A stretch of 64,000 nt of DNA from Pseudopyrenochaeta lycopersici (GCA_003313425.1 NHZP01000005.1:930001-994000), one strand, 5' to 3'; positions 21,667 to 33,516 are shown, counted from the first letter of the stretch. Numbers and translations: made by a program. Notes: generated by a model not told the origin, from the letters alone.

Positions 21667-23613
21667 CTATCGCAGCTTGCCTCCATCTTTTGCCTCCTTG
21701 ACCTGCTCAAAGACCTGTGTGATGATACTACATTAGCCCAAGAGGTTCTAGTCTAAAATTAAGGATCACCATACCTTCAACATTTTCCTACGCGCGCCGA
21801 GAGCATTGACACCTCGCTTCTCTAAGCCATCGTCATCCAGCTCGACAAGCTCTTGCCATTTCAGGTCTTTGAGGTTATCTGTGTATTTGTGCAGACGGAG
21901 ACTCCGAAGCCAGCTGGGAATGTCCTGAAGCAGACTAGGATCGGTTGGGTCTTCCGGAGGCTTCGAACTGCCACGACGGCCGCGAGGAGACCGGCCGCGG
22001 TCGATTTGGTCGCCGTGAAAGCCATGGCCATCGCCCCCCATGCCGATACCAAATTGGCCGAGGTTCAGAGTACCCATTCCGTTGTTCATGAGTCCCGAGG
22101 CGCCATAGTCAGCAGTCAAGAAGCCATTAGCTTGGGGCGAAGCAAAGTTGCCCATGACACCCATACCCTGGCCTTGCATTGCGAAACCGGGGGAGCTCGG
22201 GCGCGATCGGCGGCCATTCATAGCTGCCAGCTGCTGCGCCTGAAGAGCAGCAGCCTGCTGAGGCGTCAATACCTGGCCCAGCTCATTGGTCATGAGAATG
22301 TTGGTATTGCCCATGTGTGGCAGACCCGGCGACAAGGGACCGTTGTCTGAAGAACGAGCACGGCGGTATTTGCGCACATCGTCCAACTGAATGCGGTTGT
22401 TCACAGTGGACAGAGCGGCCAGCTTCATGGCGGTGGCATTGGCAACCATATCAGCCTGGTTATTGGGCTGGTTGAAGTTGGCAACCATGGGAGTGCTCAG
22501 TTGAGATGCCCAGCTGCCACCGGGTGCATAGGAGGGCGAGAGCATTGGCATACTTGCAGAGTTGGCTTCCAGAGCATTCAACGTCGTGGTCTGCACATTG
22601 CTGCTGTCGCTCTGGAGGGGAAGACGGGGAGAGCGGAGTCCCGCGGATGGCGGTGGCGCCGTGAATTGGCCCATGGCTTGATGCTGCTGCTGCTGCTGGC
22701 CGGACGACTTTGGGCGGCTCTGTCCCTCGTTCCATGGTGAGGCCGGTGGAGCGTTGGTTTCCCTCTTGTTCGTCTCGTCGGGTGCAGAGATGGTGGGGGC
22801 TACCAAGGAGCTGCGGTCGCCGACGGTGCTGTTGCGATTGGATGCGGGCGGCATTCCGACAACGTCGGTGAACTCGGCTTTTTGCTTGGCAATGGCGGCG
22901 GCGGCATCGGGAAACATGCGGTTGATGGTGGACGTGTCCAAGCCCGAGTTGCGTTTTCCAGCACCTGGGGATGGCGGAGGGCGGCCGAGGCCCATGGAGT
23001 GGCGGTTCTCGCCGGCGCTGAGCTTGCTCATGGCATCGCTTAATTTTTGCGTCATGGGGTCTGGCACACGTCAGCTGGCGGATCCGAGCAGAGGCAGTCA
23101 GGTCGGCTCACCTTTCTCTCCAAAATTGGCAGGGGAGAGCACGCCGGACATGGGGAGGCTCTTGGACATCTGCTGCAGCACCTGGATGAAGAACCGGATC
23201 TGGACCTGGGTGGTCTGCTGGAGCAGGGCATAGAGGGCGGCGGTTCGCTCGGCCTCGCTGAGGACGCGGAACCATTGCTCAATGGCGCTCAGCTCGTCCT
23301 TGAAGTCCTGGTCGAGCGTGGCCGTGGCCATCTCCTCCAGGGTGGTCTCATACTGGTCGATGTCGGCGAGCCACTGCTGGGCGGCGCGCTCCATCTCGTC
23401 TGGGTTGCCCGACTGGGTGTTGTTGCGGCCAAAGTAGATCTCCGAGGCGGGGCGGATGCCGCGGTTTGCCAGCGGGGAGGAGAAGCCGCCCATGTCAGCT
23501 GAGGCTCGAAGGTGGTGGCCGGCGCCGAGGGAGGTGCGGGCGGCGGGAGGGCGGAGCGAGCTGGAGCCCTCGGGGGTGCTGTTTCTGTTGGCAGCGATGT
23601 GGGCGGCAGACAT
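21667..23613 (-). CDS. VTS1: VTS1/Smaug-type SAM-domain RNA-binding protein
   Basis: Exons 23613-23112, 23060-21775 and 21714-21667 give 611 residues. A conserved N-terminal region has [26 protein letters not shown] and [18 protein letters not shown] long Gln/Ser/Pro-rich linker follows. The C-terminal SAM domain ([33 protein letters not shown]) then runs into [15 protein letters not shown] in the last 48-nt exon. Yeast Vts1 binds Smaug-recognition hairpins and recruits Ccr4-Not for deadenylation and decay. DHH1, which acts in the same decay system, is 31 kb away, but that need not mean anything. The frame is open for 168 codons before the chosen Met, without conservation cues. Confidence 0.92.
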
Positions 23614-24046
23614 GTTGGCCGAGGGGCTGAAATTCTGCGGCCGCCGGTCAGTCCTGCAACCACGTCTTGCAACCACGTCCTGCAAACATATCCTGGTGCC
23701 AAGGGGGGGAGGGAGCCAGACGCACAAGGTAACTGGGACACGCCGCACACTTCTGCTCTCTACAAGGGCGTGCACACCGAGATCTCCTGCAGTTTTCCAG
23801 CTGGCCTCAAAGGAGCTCGACGTGCCGCGGTCAGGGGACGGGCAGTGGCCAGAAGACGCCCAGTCGCTACAAGACGGGCAGTGGCCGCTGAAGGCTGCTG
23901 AGCGTGGAGCGGCGACTATGGACGAGCTTGGCGGCGCAATAAGAAGACACAGTAAAATACCAAAAGCTACAAACAAGGAAAAGTGACGAATGCTCACGGC
24001 GAAAAGGTGAAGAAGAAGAAAGTCACCGTGGCTGGCCTCGAACTTG

Positions 24047-24067
24047 GAGCGAGCGAGCGAGCGAGCG
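24047..24067. repeat. GAGC tetranucleotide repeat
   Basis: About five tandem GAGC units lie roughly 440 bp upstream of the VTS1 start codon. Confidence 0.85.
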
Positions 24068-24203
24068 TTGGGTTTTAGCGCGCACCAATCACGGGCCCCT
24101 GCGCAAGGCTGAAGCAACGGCTCAGTGCTCTAGCGCTCGTAAGTCAGCTGTGACGACGCTTGCGAGGGCGTATGTGAGGAGAAAGACAGCCGACAGCTAT
24201 GTG

Positions 24204-24216
24204 TATATATATATAT
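24204..24216. repeat. TA dinucleotide tract
   Basis: Six to seven alternating T/A units lie in the VTS1 upstream region. It could be read as a TATA-like element, but its distance from any start makes that doubtful. Confidence 0.7.
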
Positions 24217-24361
24217 CACCCACTACAGCCTGGCGTGTCATGGCCTCGTAGCTTGCTCCCATTGACCGCCCATGATACTCTGTCCGTTTCGAGTCTGGCA
24301 GCGCCCTCGCATGCACACACCAAGCATCTTTCGCCCACATCCATCTCCTTTTCAGCATCCT

Positions 24362-24381
24362 CCACCACCACCACCACCACC
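24362..24381. repeat. CAC trinucleotide repeat
   Basis: About six and a half perfect CCA/CAC units lie downstream of COG5, between it and VTS1. Confidence 0.85.
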
Positions 24382-24651
24382 AAAACAAGTAGACGGTCCG
24401 CATCCTTCTGTAACAGTCTTTCTCGCACCAGCCCCGTTCATTGGCCTTTGCCATGCGGGGAGCACCGTCAAACGATTGGAGAAACAAAAGGAAATGCTCC
24501 GGACCTGGTCTTCATGCACAACACGTAGCGCCATGGCCAATGTGCACTATCGACAACCGCTCCCCCCATCCCTGCTCGCGGTTTGATGCTTTGCATAATC
24601 TCGCTGCCGCTGTGAGTACGGGAGCTCATCAGTACATTAGCCCCCGACGAC

Positions 24652-26004
24652 TCATCTAATCTGACCCATGATGCTCCCAACCATGACAGCAGCCTCGCGC
24701 TCCCAACTGCCCTGCCCAGTGACGTTCGTTCCCTTGGTGTGAGATGCGCCTGGCAGTTGGCTTCCTCTGTTCACACACTCCCTGATCATATCCCTGACTC
24801 TATCTTTGTTGCTTCTCAGCGTTCTTGCAGACACGCCACCCCTCTGCATGAGCTCCTGGACTCTAGGCGACAGGTTTGAGGCGAGCGACCTCCAGAAGTA
24901 GCTCGGCAGAGACGACGTGTCAAGAGCATGCAGCACGGGCTGTAGGAGATTGGAAGGGCTTTGGATATGTGAAGTCGAGGGCGAGCCAAGTAGAGGATGT
25001 GGCGGTGCTTTGGTTAGCTCGAGGAGCGACTGGAGTGCTACGATATTTTGACATCGCGCAGAGATCTCGAGTAGAGTGCGGTCCAACATGGGGAGTTGTC
25101 CTAACGCGCGCGCAAGCGATGCCAAAGATGACTTGAGCTGGGTCTGTAGGTATTCTTGCAGAGCCGTCAGCAGCAGGGTTGGTTCAAATGTGTCAGCCGT
25201 GGTTTTGGTGGTGGTCGGCGACAGCAGATACAGAGTAAGCAACGCCGACGTTGTTCTTGCCTTTGTTTCCTCGCTTTGCGCAAATGTGGACGCAGATGTC
25301 TGGCCTGCCGAGAGGAGCAAGGAGGACATGGAAAACTCCTTGGCCACCTGTTGCGCCCGTGATGCTATGCTCCGTTCTCCAGTGTTGACCAGCTCGGTCC
25401 TCAATGTGTTGATGACGCTGACCTTTGCGAGGCCTGCTCCCTCCTCCCCAGGCTTCGAGGCCGCAAAGAGCTGCCGCAGAGATAGAATCGTGTCCGCCGA
25501 GCGCACCATAGCCCGATGGTCTTCCTTCTTTGCGCCGCCAATGCCCCCCAGCTCCGACATGCGGACCTCCAGCTGTCGTCCAAGCATGAGACACCGCGCA
25601 ACCGCTCTCCCAAGTCTGACCGTCTCGCACAATCGCTCTGCAGTCAATCGAACCTGTTCTGCGACCTCATGCCGCTCAACCACTTCCTTTTGCAGCGCCT
25701 TGTACGACTCGGTCAAGCTGGCGACCTGGCCTTCCACCTCGCGCAGTATGCGCCCACTCGACTCGGCATCCTGTCCAGTATGTTCCAGCAGTGGCAGTGC
25801 CGATTTCGTCGTGAGCGTGTCGATGTGCGTGTCGACTTCTTGCACATCGAAGAGAACACGCGACAGCGGCGTCGAGAGGTCGAGCGGAGTGTCGGAGGCG
25901 TTGTTTGTTGCGAGCACGAGTGTGTTGGCGAACCATGTCGCGGAGAAGTCTGGATCGAGGAAAGCTTCATAGTCGATGTAGGACGGCTCATCGTCCTTCA
26001 CCAT
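24652..26004 (-). CDS. COG5: Conserved oligomeric Golgi complex subunit 5
   Basis: A single exon encodes 450 residues. The start (MVKDDEPSYIDYEAFL) is followed directly by the family's N-terminal block: FSATWFANTLVLATNNASD, then LSRVLFDVQEVDTHI and a coiled-coil stretch around LTESYKALQKEVVERHEVAE and RAVARCLMLGRQLEVRMSEL. COG is a tethering complex for retrograde vesicles within the Golgi, and Cog5 belongs to lobe B. Fungal Cog5 proteins are shorter than animal ones, and this length fits. The gene lies head-to-tail upstream of VTS1. Confidence 0.85.
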   Translation of the reverse strand: MVKDDEPSYIDYEAFLDPDFSATWFANTLVLATNNASDTPLDLSTPLSRVLFDVQEVDTHIDTLTTKSALPLLEHTGQDAESSGRILREVEGQVASLTESYKALQKEVVERHEVAEQVRLTAERLCETVRLGRAVARCLMLGRQLEVRMSELGGIGGAKKEDHRAMVRSADTILSLRQLFAASKPGEEGAGLAKVSVINTLRTELVNTGERSIASRAQQVAKEFSMSSLLLSAGQTSASTFAQSEETKARTTSALLTLYLLSPTTTKTTADTFEPTLLLTALQEYLQTQLKSSLASLARALGQLPMLDRTLLEISARCQNIVALQSLLELTKAPPHPLLGSPSTSHIQSPSNLLQPVLHALDTSSLPSYFWRSLASNLSPRVQELMQRGGVSARTLRSNKDRVRDMIRECVNRGSQLPGASHTKGTNVTGQGSWEREAAVMVGSIMGQIR

Positions 26005-26765
26005 TGTGGAGACCCAACTGCAGCTGTCAATTGTGCAGGAGATTTGCAGCGTGCCTCCATCAAACTATGGGTGACACAGACGTGGGGGTGACCTGGACGG
26101 CTGCTCCCGCCGCGAAGGTCTAGCTAAACTGCGCCTCGTCCAAGTGCGGCGGGCAATTGTCCCGGATCATGCCAGCGAGACTCAAGTTCTAAGCACCAAC
26201 CACCGCGCTTGTTCATCGCTGCTTGTTGGTGTTCGACTGCATTACGCCCGGCCGATATTATGGCAAGAAGCCCGAGCTGCATGCAAGCTACCACAACGAA
26301 TCCCATGGAAGCTTGGCAATTACATGAGACGGGAAAGCGAAGCTGAATATTTCAGATCCTACCCAGACCTAGGCTATTCTTCAGCCACTAGCCAAACATC
26401 AACCCCCTTTCGTCTCATGAATAAAACTACCTTGTTGGGTTCGCCCGCGTTGCCAGTGCCCTGGTCGTTGAAGAACACCGACTCCAAGGACCAACGGGTC
26501 ACCTCATCACAATCCTGTATGGTGTTGCTTTTAGGCCACAGAACTTTCATTGGGGCAGAGATTATCTTGGTCATGTGTTTCAAACTGGATATGCGCTTAT
26601 TGCACAGCTGAGCATCGCACTTTCCATGACAAGGAGCACGTACACCTCTCCTCACCTTAGGATAGGTGAAGACGGCGAATAGCCCGTCTTCGTCGCAGTT
26701 GATTATGCCAAAATGTAACAGACTTGATTTCGTATTCTAAGAGACATATGCCCTACTCTGAACTA
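26005..26765. other. Intergenic, no gene seen
   Basis: The 761 bp serve as COG5 promoter side and as 3' flank of the glycoside hydrolase gene. A 155-codon plus-strand frame (26144-26611) has no recognisable motif. Confidence 0.5.
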
Positions 26766-28252
26766 TCAAGACACTTGAATCTCATACGCATAGGCTGTTG
26801 CACTCGTTGCAGGATTCACTTGAATCGTGATCTAGCCACCGAACTATTAGCATACCTGTACCTATAATTCTTTGCATGGGCAATTGAACTTCACTTACCG
26901 ATCCAGACTCATACGTCACTTCGCTTGCCCCTAAACTAATGGGCGCTCCCACCTCTCCCTGGTCCCCTGCATGATCGAATCGGTACACCTGAATAGTTAC
27001 AGAGCCTGCCTCAGGAAGTCCAAGGCTCGCGAGACCTGAAACACTAATATCATAGGGCGCTTGGACATTGCGTGTGCCGGCGATAATCTTTGCGCCGTTA
27101 TTGGATTTCGTGGCATAGACGTCAAAGACAAGATCAGACGATGCCGAGGTGGCGACGCGATCACCCTCCATCGTGGCGTAGTACTTGTACAGGTGCCATT
27201 CCCCAGTAGGACGATAGGTGCCAGCCACATCCCTAAATATCAAGTTTGAGATCACATCGTGCAGGCCGGTTGTCGACCCCCAATGCGCTCGTAGACCCCT
27301 TACATTGTGGCGTTCAAGCTGGGCTATGTAGTAGACTGAACAAGCTGGGGTCTGCTCGTCTTTGGCGGCATACTCATTAACGTGAATGGGTAGTTCGGGG
27401 AGGCTGTGGACATCTTTCATGGTGTTGAGATCAGGTACCGTGGTGTCGGGCTGGCGAGACCATGTCCCGATTTGATGCCAGGAGTAGATATCGGGAATGG
27501 CGTTTTCATTTGCAATGGTGCTAAGCCAGGTCTGCCATTTCGTATTGCTGAGACTAGGTGAAGCGGCTGTCGAAGGGCCGCTGATCAGAAGGGTTGGAAA
27601 TTGGTCTCTGTTCGATGGAGTCAATGAGCTTGCACAGTGCAGGGAGCGTGACTGTTGCTTGCCTGAAGAAGTTATGGGCACGGACGTAGTAGGCGAGAAA
27701 TTGTTCCCAAGAACGATCCCAAAAGGCTGTCAGATCGGGCTCATTCCAAATATCGATGACAAGACCTTCGAGAATGTCGTTGGTGCGAATGTCGTGGGCA
27801 AGTTGCTGCAAGAAGGCATCTGTCTCAGTCCAATCGCCATTGTCGCCTGGGTAGAGGGAGATACTCTTGCCATCCGCACCCCATAGATCGTGCACGAGAA
27901 GGATAAAGGTGCCCCCGTATTTACGTGTGGTACGGTAGTTGGACAAGGTAGAGTTCAGACGTGGGACATAGGCTTCATAGCCGTCGTACCAACCAAGAGT
28001 CGGTGTTTGGGCTCCACCGGCACGACTGGCGCCGAATTTGAGGTCCCGAATGAAATGCTCGGGAATGGAGCTGTCAGCCTCGACGCCATTGTCAGGGAAA
28101 CCATATATCCAACCAGAAGCGAGGAAGTTGGCCGGTCCAGTAGTTTTAGCGAGGTCAACGGCTGCAACACCGTTGGACCGCGGGGCGAGGCTGACGGCAT
28201 CAAGCCCACCAAGGCTTGAGAGCACAGCGGCAGTGATGGTAATTGGTCTCAT
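26766..28252 (-). CDS. Secreted clan GH-A glycoside hydrolase, GH39-like
   Basis: Exons 28252-27663, 27607-26899 and 26831-26766 give 454 residues. The N-terminus is a signal peptide ending near GGLDAVSLA. The likely acid/base is Glu in VIDIWNEPDLTAFW and the likely nucleophile is Glu in LPIHVNEYAA, the two-Glu layout of (beta/alpha)8 clan GH-A enzymes. A C-terminal beta-rich part follows (AGTRNVQAPYDISVSGL). The first intron appears to be GC-AG: only AG|GCAAGC...CAG restores HNFFRDQFPTLLISGPS. The second intron leads to ITIQVNPATSATAYAYE. The family number and substrate (xylan, arabinan or other) are uncertain. It diverges from a transcription factor gene 802 bp away. Confidence 0.78.
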
Positions 28253-29054
28253 TGTGCTGATACAGTGACCCAGTTATGAACAGGCACTGGCAGAACTGAA
28301 TGACGAATTGGGCGCTGGCCGTCCACCTTTATATAGACATGACTTTGTTAACCTTGGGTACCCAGCAAGGGTTAAACCTTCGCGACAAAATACTCATTAC
28401 TCCTACAGCCATGGCTGGCTTCAAGCGTACACTACTCCGTCTCCCTCGGTGTATGACGATCTGCAATCAAAATGACGAGCACGGATAATGTATAGCCCGG
28501 CGTCCCGCTTCGATGTGTGGGGAGCCCTGAATATCAATGTGGAGAATCCGGTGGAGGTTCCGATGGGGGTGGCCTTGGCTTCAAGTCTTGGACCTGCCAT
28601 TAAATAAACCTCATCATGGAAGATGTCATTCGATAGCCTCCGACACCACTTGCCTCTTGACTAGTTGGTGTTTAGAAAAGGCGCTAGCAGGAACGAGCTG
28701 CTATGCTTCGTACTCGTTTTACACACTTCGCTGAAAAGGGCAGCTTGCGTGCTTTTGCTCGCTCCACGTTTGCTCTTCGTATTACGTAGAGGTCGCTTTT
28801 GCGTTCGCCTCCTATTGAAGCGAGATGTTTCTTGGAGATCTCCAATAACCATTATCGACGTCTGCTCCCCTGCAATATTTGTCCGCAGACACTGCAGCAC
28901 TTTAGCACCTCTTCTACCGGAAGCAGCTCCAGATTGAGCCATGTATCCCTGCGTCCTTGCACCAGATGGCCTTGGCCTGCTGTACAAATACTAGGTAGCA
29001 GATAGAGAGCCTGCACCACACGTCTCTGGCCCTGAAATCCCGTACAATTCCCCG
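28253..29054. other. Divergent promoter region, hydrolase/transcription factor
   Basis: This 802-bp region lies between two divergent starts. No gene is seen; short overlapping frames on both strands lack motifs. Confidence 0.5.
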
Positions 29055-31954
29055 ATGACGCAGTTGTTAACATTCTCCTGCTCCATGTGCCATCAGAGCT
29101 TTGGTAGACAGGAACACCTCACCCGACACGAGCGAATACACACAAGGGAGAAGCCATACCAATGCCCCATCTGCCAAAAGTGCTTCTCGCGCCTGTAGGT
29201 TGGCCGTATTCTCTCCGGCTCGCTTGTTCCCCTCTCATCATCTCCACTCAGCGTCTCGACGCGTTTGCTGACTCGATATGCCGAGCAAAGCGATGTTCTC
29301 AACCGCCACACCGTGTCCCATGAGGAACGAAGTAGTCATAGGAGTGCAGCGGCCTCAATGCGGGCGTGCAGGCAATGCGCAATCGACCGCGTCCGATGCT
29401 CGCGTACTCAGCCCTGTCGGAGATGCTTGCAGCGCAGGTTTGTTTGTTGCTACCCTCCGCCGCGCAGAGCCCGAACCCTGGCCAACAACAATACTGGGGA
29501 TGCGCAATTGCAAATTGGTGCTATTCAACTTGGGACTGGCTTTGGCACTGAGTCAAGACAGCCAGTCGACAACGACACAGCAGCTGACGCCTTCTCTTGC
29601 GCCGTGGGAAACGCGGCAGACACCACCTCTGCTTGGATGAGCAACGTCGGTGACAGCAGGAGCCTGTACGATTTTGCCCAACCTGGCCTGAGCGTTTCGG
29701 ATGTCAACTGGCTCTCACCTCAAAGCCAAGATGCTGTCGACTTGGATGCGTTGTTGGCAGCTTTCGCCGTCACTCATGGCATCCAGGGTGCGCAACACAC
29801 CACGCATGTCGAAGGAGGAAGTCTAAGAGAAGGCCCAACCGCCACATCCAACAACAACATCCAAACTAGCGTCTACCAACCATCATCACGACAAGTACAG
29901 CTCGTATCAGAGTCAGATGCCATACAGTCGTGCAACACCACTGACTTTGTGCCCTCGCCCAATCCTACTGAGAATCGATACTACGTCGACGGAGATGGCG
30001 CCAGGGCTCCTTTTGGGGGGAGATCGCACGACCGTGATTCTGTTGTGAGTATTGAGGTGTTGCAAGAAGCCCAGTCAGACAGTATGACCCGTCTACATTC
30101 CCCTCGTTCCCCGAATGGCGATTTCCTCGTCCGGACAGCAGCATACGATAACATGATTCGGGCTATCGTTGCTGAAGGCCAGCTGCAATCTCTCGACATC
30201 AGCATGGCCGAGCTTCCCTCTCATCAGCAGACGCAGCTCTACGTAGCCCAGTATTTCAGCAATTTCCATCCGGTCTTTCCATTTCTGCGCAAGTCTATGT
30301 TTTCAGACCAAGTATCCCGAGAATGGCTCTTACTCCTTGCTGTAATTGTTGTTGGCGCCAAATTTATGCAGCGTCAAGAGGGGAAAGGGCCACGGGGGCC
30401 ACTCTTCCGCCTCTTAGGCGTCATACTCCGCCGTCGTAGGTACGGCTATGGACTTGGCTACGACAATGGGGACGAGGATATCCCGTTTGTCCCTGGTCAG
30501 CAAAAGAAAGCACATGGTAGCCCTAGCTTGCAAATGTTGCAAGCCGGCATCCTTAACATTGCCTGCATGTTGCATTCTGGAAGCAACGCGTTCGTTCAGC
30601 GTGCTTTTGTTGAGCGGCACTATCTTGTGGAAGCGTGCCATTCACTGCAATTGATTGCCCAGACTGCCGAAGACAAAGCATTGGGAGATTTGATGAAACA
30701 CAACACGCATGGAGTTGCCCACAGGTGGCTGGTGCGGGAGTCAGAAATCCGGACTGGAATGATGATCTGGGTATCTCACCTTTGACCCCTTACGTTGGAC
30801 CGATCTTCTGACCATTACAGTTTCTGGACTCCATATTTTTGTACCAGTTCGACGCAAAGCCTTTGATGCAACTTGACGACATCAAAGCCACTCTTCCGTC
30901 ACATGATGATGTTTGGGAGCACACAGATCCCGTTCAAGAAGGCAAGATATCATTTTCCAGTATAACACTATTGGATGCTATGAATATGGTCTACATAGAG
31001 AAGAGGCTTCCACCTGATTTGAGCGAGTTCAGTATCGGGCTTCTTATCAATGCCATTTACCGCAATACAAAGGATGTCCTAGCAAGGGAGCAAGTCCGCC
31101 TTAACTCATGGACGCCGACAGCGCTTGCTCAGCAACCCTCTGGGCAATTTTCCGTTCGGCCATCCTGGAGTCCTTCTACGCAGACCATATCCAGATGGCG
31201 CAATAGCGCCTGTGATTGTCTAGATGTGTTGCATTGGCCTGCCAACAGTAAGGCCGCTCAACTTTCGGGGTCTGAACATCATACTATCTTGCACCTGCAC
31301 TTGGCTCGCCTCATTATCCTGCCTCCGATTACATGTATTCAAACATTTGCGACAGGGTCAGTCTTGGCACAAGATGATTCTGCCAACTCGCAAAGCAATC
31401 AGGCAGTTGCCACGGCGCGCTATCAAGTTCTCCAATGGGTTATTCGGGACCAATACAAAGCCAGGCTTTGCCTAATTCACTGTGGCGCGTTGTACTGGCA
31501 TGTTCGACGATACAGCTGTGACAGCCTCCTAGAACCGTACGCCATCTATATAGCTACCCTTGTGCTCTGGGCATTTTGTGTGTGTATGCAACTGCCGGAA
31601 GTTGCTCAAGCTATTACACACGACCTACATGACGTACCTGAGCCTTCATTCCTTCATTTAGATCGTCCACTTGATGATGAGCTGGTTCAAATGTTTGTGC
31701 GAGTTGGCCATAAGATGTCTGCCTACATCTCGAACGTTGGTAGAATTCAAAATCAAGACGCCCCAGCCAAAATTCTACAGGAAGGGATATCTTTACTTGT
31801 AAGAGGCTGCCGCATTGGGCATTCTGGCGAGCAAAGGTCACTACACTCGCAGGAGAACTCTTGTTATACATGGGGTGTTGAGAAGTCATATGTACAGTCA
31901 CTACGTGATCTCCTGCTTACAACGGAAGGCACTGCAGGAATCACTGTGGCCTAG
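29055..31954 (+). CDS. Hybrid C2H2 plus Zn2Cys6 transcription factor
   Basis: Exons 29055-29194, 29291-30770 and 30821-31954 give 917 residues. Two C2H2 fingers come first: [21 protein letters not shown], and [21 protein letters not shown], the latter split by intron 1. A Zn2Cys6 cluster follows: [11 protein letters not shown] ... [11 protein letters not shown] (CX2CX6CX5CX2CX6C). A Ser/Gln-rich linker precedes the fungal-specific region ([20 protein letters not shown] and later LARLIILPP). This arrangement is the one I know from the melanin regulators Cmr1/Pig1, but other regulators share it and no melanin gene is in the window. It diverges from a glycoside hydrolase. The C-terminus at 31954 could still be extended by an unseen intron. 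Confidence 0.85.
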
Positions 31955-32588
31955 GATTCCACGGGCGACCTACTTAGCCACGCTTCAACACCTGATTAGT
32001 ATCGTTACCGACATTACCCTCAAAGACCGTATCTCCACCGGAGAGATCAACGGAGCTTATCCTTGTCTACCCCGCATATGCCCCCCCCCCCCCCCCCAAT
32101 AGTGTATAAAGCTGCAGTTCTCCGGTGGAGACCGGTCCGTGCGAATGCTAGGCCTGTTGGTCGGCCATTAGTTCTTGAACTCAATGATTTGCACATTTAC
32201 CACGTTGCTTTCCACCCTTGGGGGCACTGTATGCCTGCTTGCCTTTCGCCTTCGTTTCTTGTTCGAGTGGTCTGTGCCGATTTGGTGACTACTGCAAGTA
32301 TGGCCTCCGATCCTGCCTGTGCCGTAGCATGCAGGCATGCGTGAAAGTCTGGTTTCCATGGATGGCGGGTATAATGCCGATGTAGGTGAAGTCCAAGTGA
32401 CATTGTCTATGATTATCGGCGAGTAGTACGAAGATGAAGCAGAGAAGCTGGCTCCTTTATGAGACTAATCAGGCAGGCAAGATAGTGGACAGGTCCGCAG
32501 ATGCAAAGATGGTGAGCAGATTGTGGTGAAGGCCGAACACTTGGTAATTAAAGGGGTATCATGACGGAGTGGGATCATGTCATGGCTT
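31955..32588. other. Convergent spacer with poly-C run
   Basis: The 634 bp lie between the stops of the transcription factor (+) and prefoldin 6 (-). They hold a 17-C homopolymer and no supported gene. Confidence 0.55.
32081..32097. repeat. Homopolymer of 17 C
   Basis: An uninterrupted C run in the convergent spacer. The length is uncertain because homopolymers are error-prone in assemblies. Confidence 0.85.
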
Positions 32589-33175
32589 CTACGCTGCTGC
32601 TACCGCTGACTGAGACTGTTGTGCGGAAGATTGTATCTGGATGATCTGTAGGGGCAATTAGCCAAGGCTGGCGAGGTGGACGTAGCGTGACAAACCTCCA
32701 TCTTCACCTGGTCGCTCTTGTCCTGAATGCCCTTGATCTGCTGCTCAAATCGTTTACTGCTTCCCATTTAGCGCATTGCTGCCGTGCCGGAACCAGAGCT
32801 AGACGGCTCACATTTCCTTGTCGATGAAATCTAAGCGTCCATTGACAGCCATGACGGCCTCTGTCTTGTCCTGCTTCAACAGCACGGGACCAATCTGCTT
32901 GTAGATGGTCGCATCGTCACCGAGCATGTCAAACTCCTGGGAGGGGACGCTTCTCAGTATACATTGCGCATGCACAGCCCGTTGGTGGTGCCAACCTTTT
33001 TCACCGTCGTGTTTTCCTGTTGCTGCGACTCGAGCTTCTGGCGTGCGTCGACGGCAGTGGACAGCTCTGGGTTGGCATTAGCTCTGTGGCGCAGGTCGTG
33101 CTGAAGCACCTCACCGGCCTGGAAGCCTTGGTAGCTGCCAGAAAGTTCCTGCAGCTTCTTCTGCACGTCGCCCAT
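32589..33175 (-). CDS. YKE2: Prefoldin subunit 6
   Basis: Five short exons (33175-33115, 33066-32996, 32936-32812, 32756-32696, 32645-32589) give 124 residues. The protein starts MGDVQKKLQELSGSYQGFQ, then DARQKLESQQQENTTVKK, IYKQIGPVLLKQDKTEAVM, NGRLDFIDKEIKRFEQQIK. This is the coiled-coil, beta-hairpin, coiled-coil layout of a beta-type prefoldin. Prefoldin is the cytosolic hexamer that hands unfolded actin and tubulin to the CCT chaperonin. Two donors are atypical (GTTGGC and GTTTGT), but each is the only one that keeps the conserved sequence in frame. The gene is divergent from VPS4, with 341 bp between starts. Confidence 0.9.
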
Positions 33176-33516
33176 GGCTTCCGTGATGCTGAGTAACGAG
33201 GGGAGAAAGTTTTGGTCGCAGGCCGGAGCTCGCGAGGTGGGATGTCGACGGCTCGATTGAGCTAGCGCCAACGCGGGGCGAGACTCTTGGCCATAGCAAC
33301 CATGATCAGTCGCAAAGAGAGCGGCTGGTGGACAGGACGAAGCTCCAGACGCATTTCCGCTCACGTGCCACGGCGACATTCACCTCTACGACCGGCCTCG
33401 GGAAGGAGCAGACACAGCATCTCACTGCACAAGACACGGCCAGCACCAAGCGAGCAGCCACTGCCCCGCGACGCGCACACGCACCAGCAGCACCCGCCCG
33501 CGAGCACCGCTCAAGC
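33176..33516. other. Divergent promoter, prefoldin 6 / VPS4
   Basis: 341 bp separate two start codons on opposite strands. It is open in several frames but has no conserved coding content. Confidence 0.5.

Larger units (their letters stand above)
23614..24651. other. VTS1 upstream region, repeats only
   Basis: This 1-kb stretch lies between the VTS1 start and the COG5 stop. It holds a GAGC tetranucleotide repeat, a TA repeat and a CAC trinucleotide tract. Open frames here are unconserved. Confidence 0.55.

Noticed and set aside
25076..25972. 298-codon plus-strand frame over COG5
   Set aside because: It is antisense to the COG5 exon, Ser/Arg-rich and of low complexity, with no domain.
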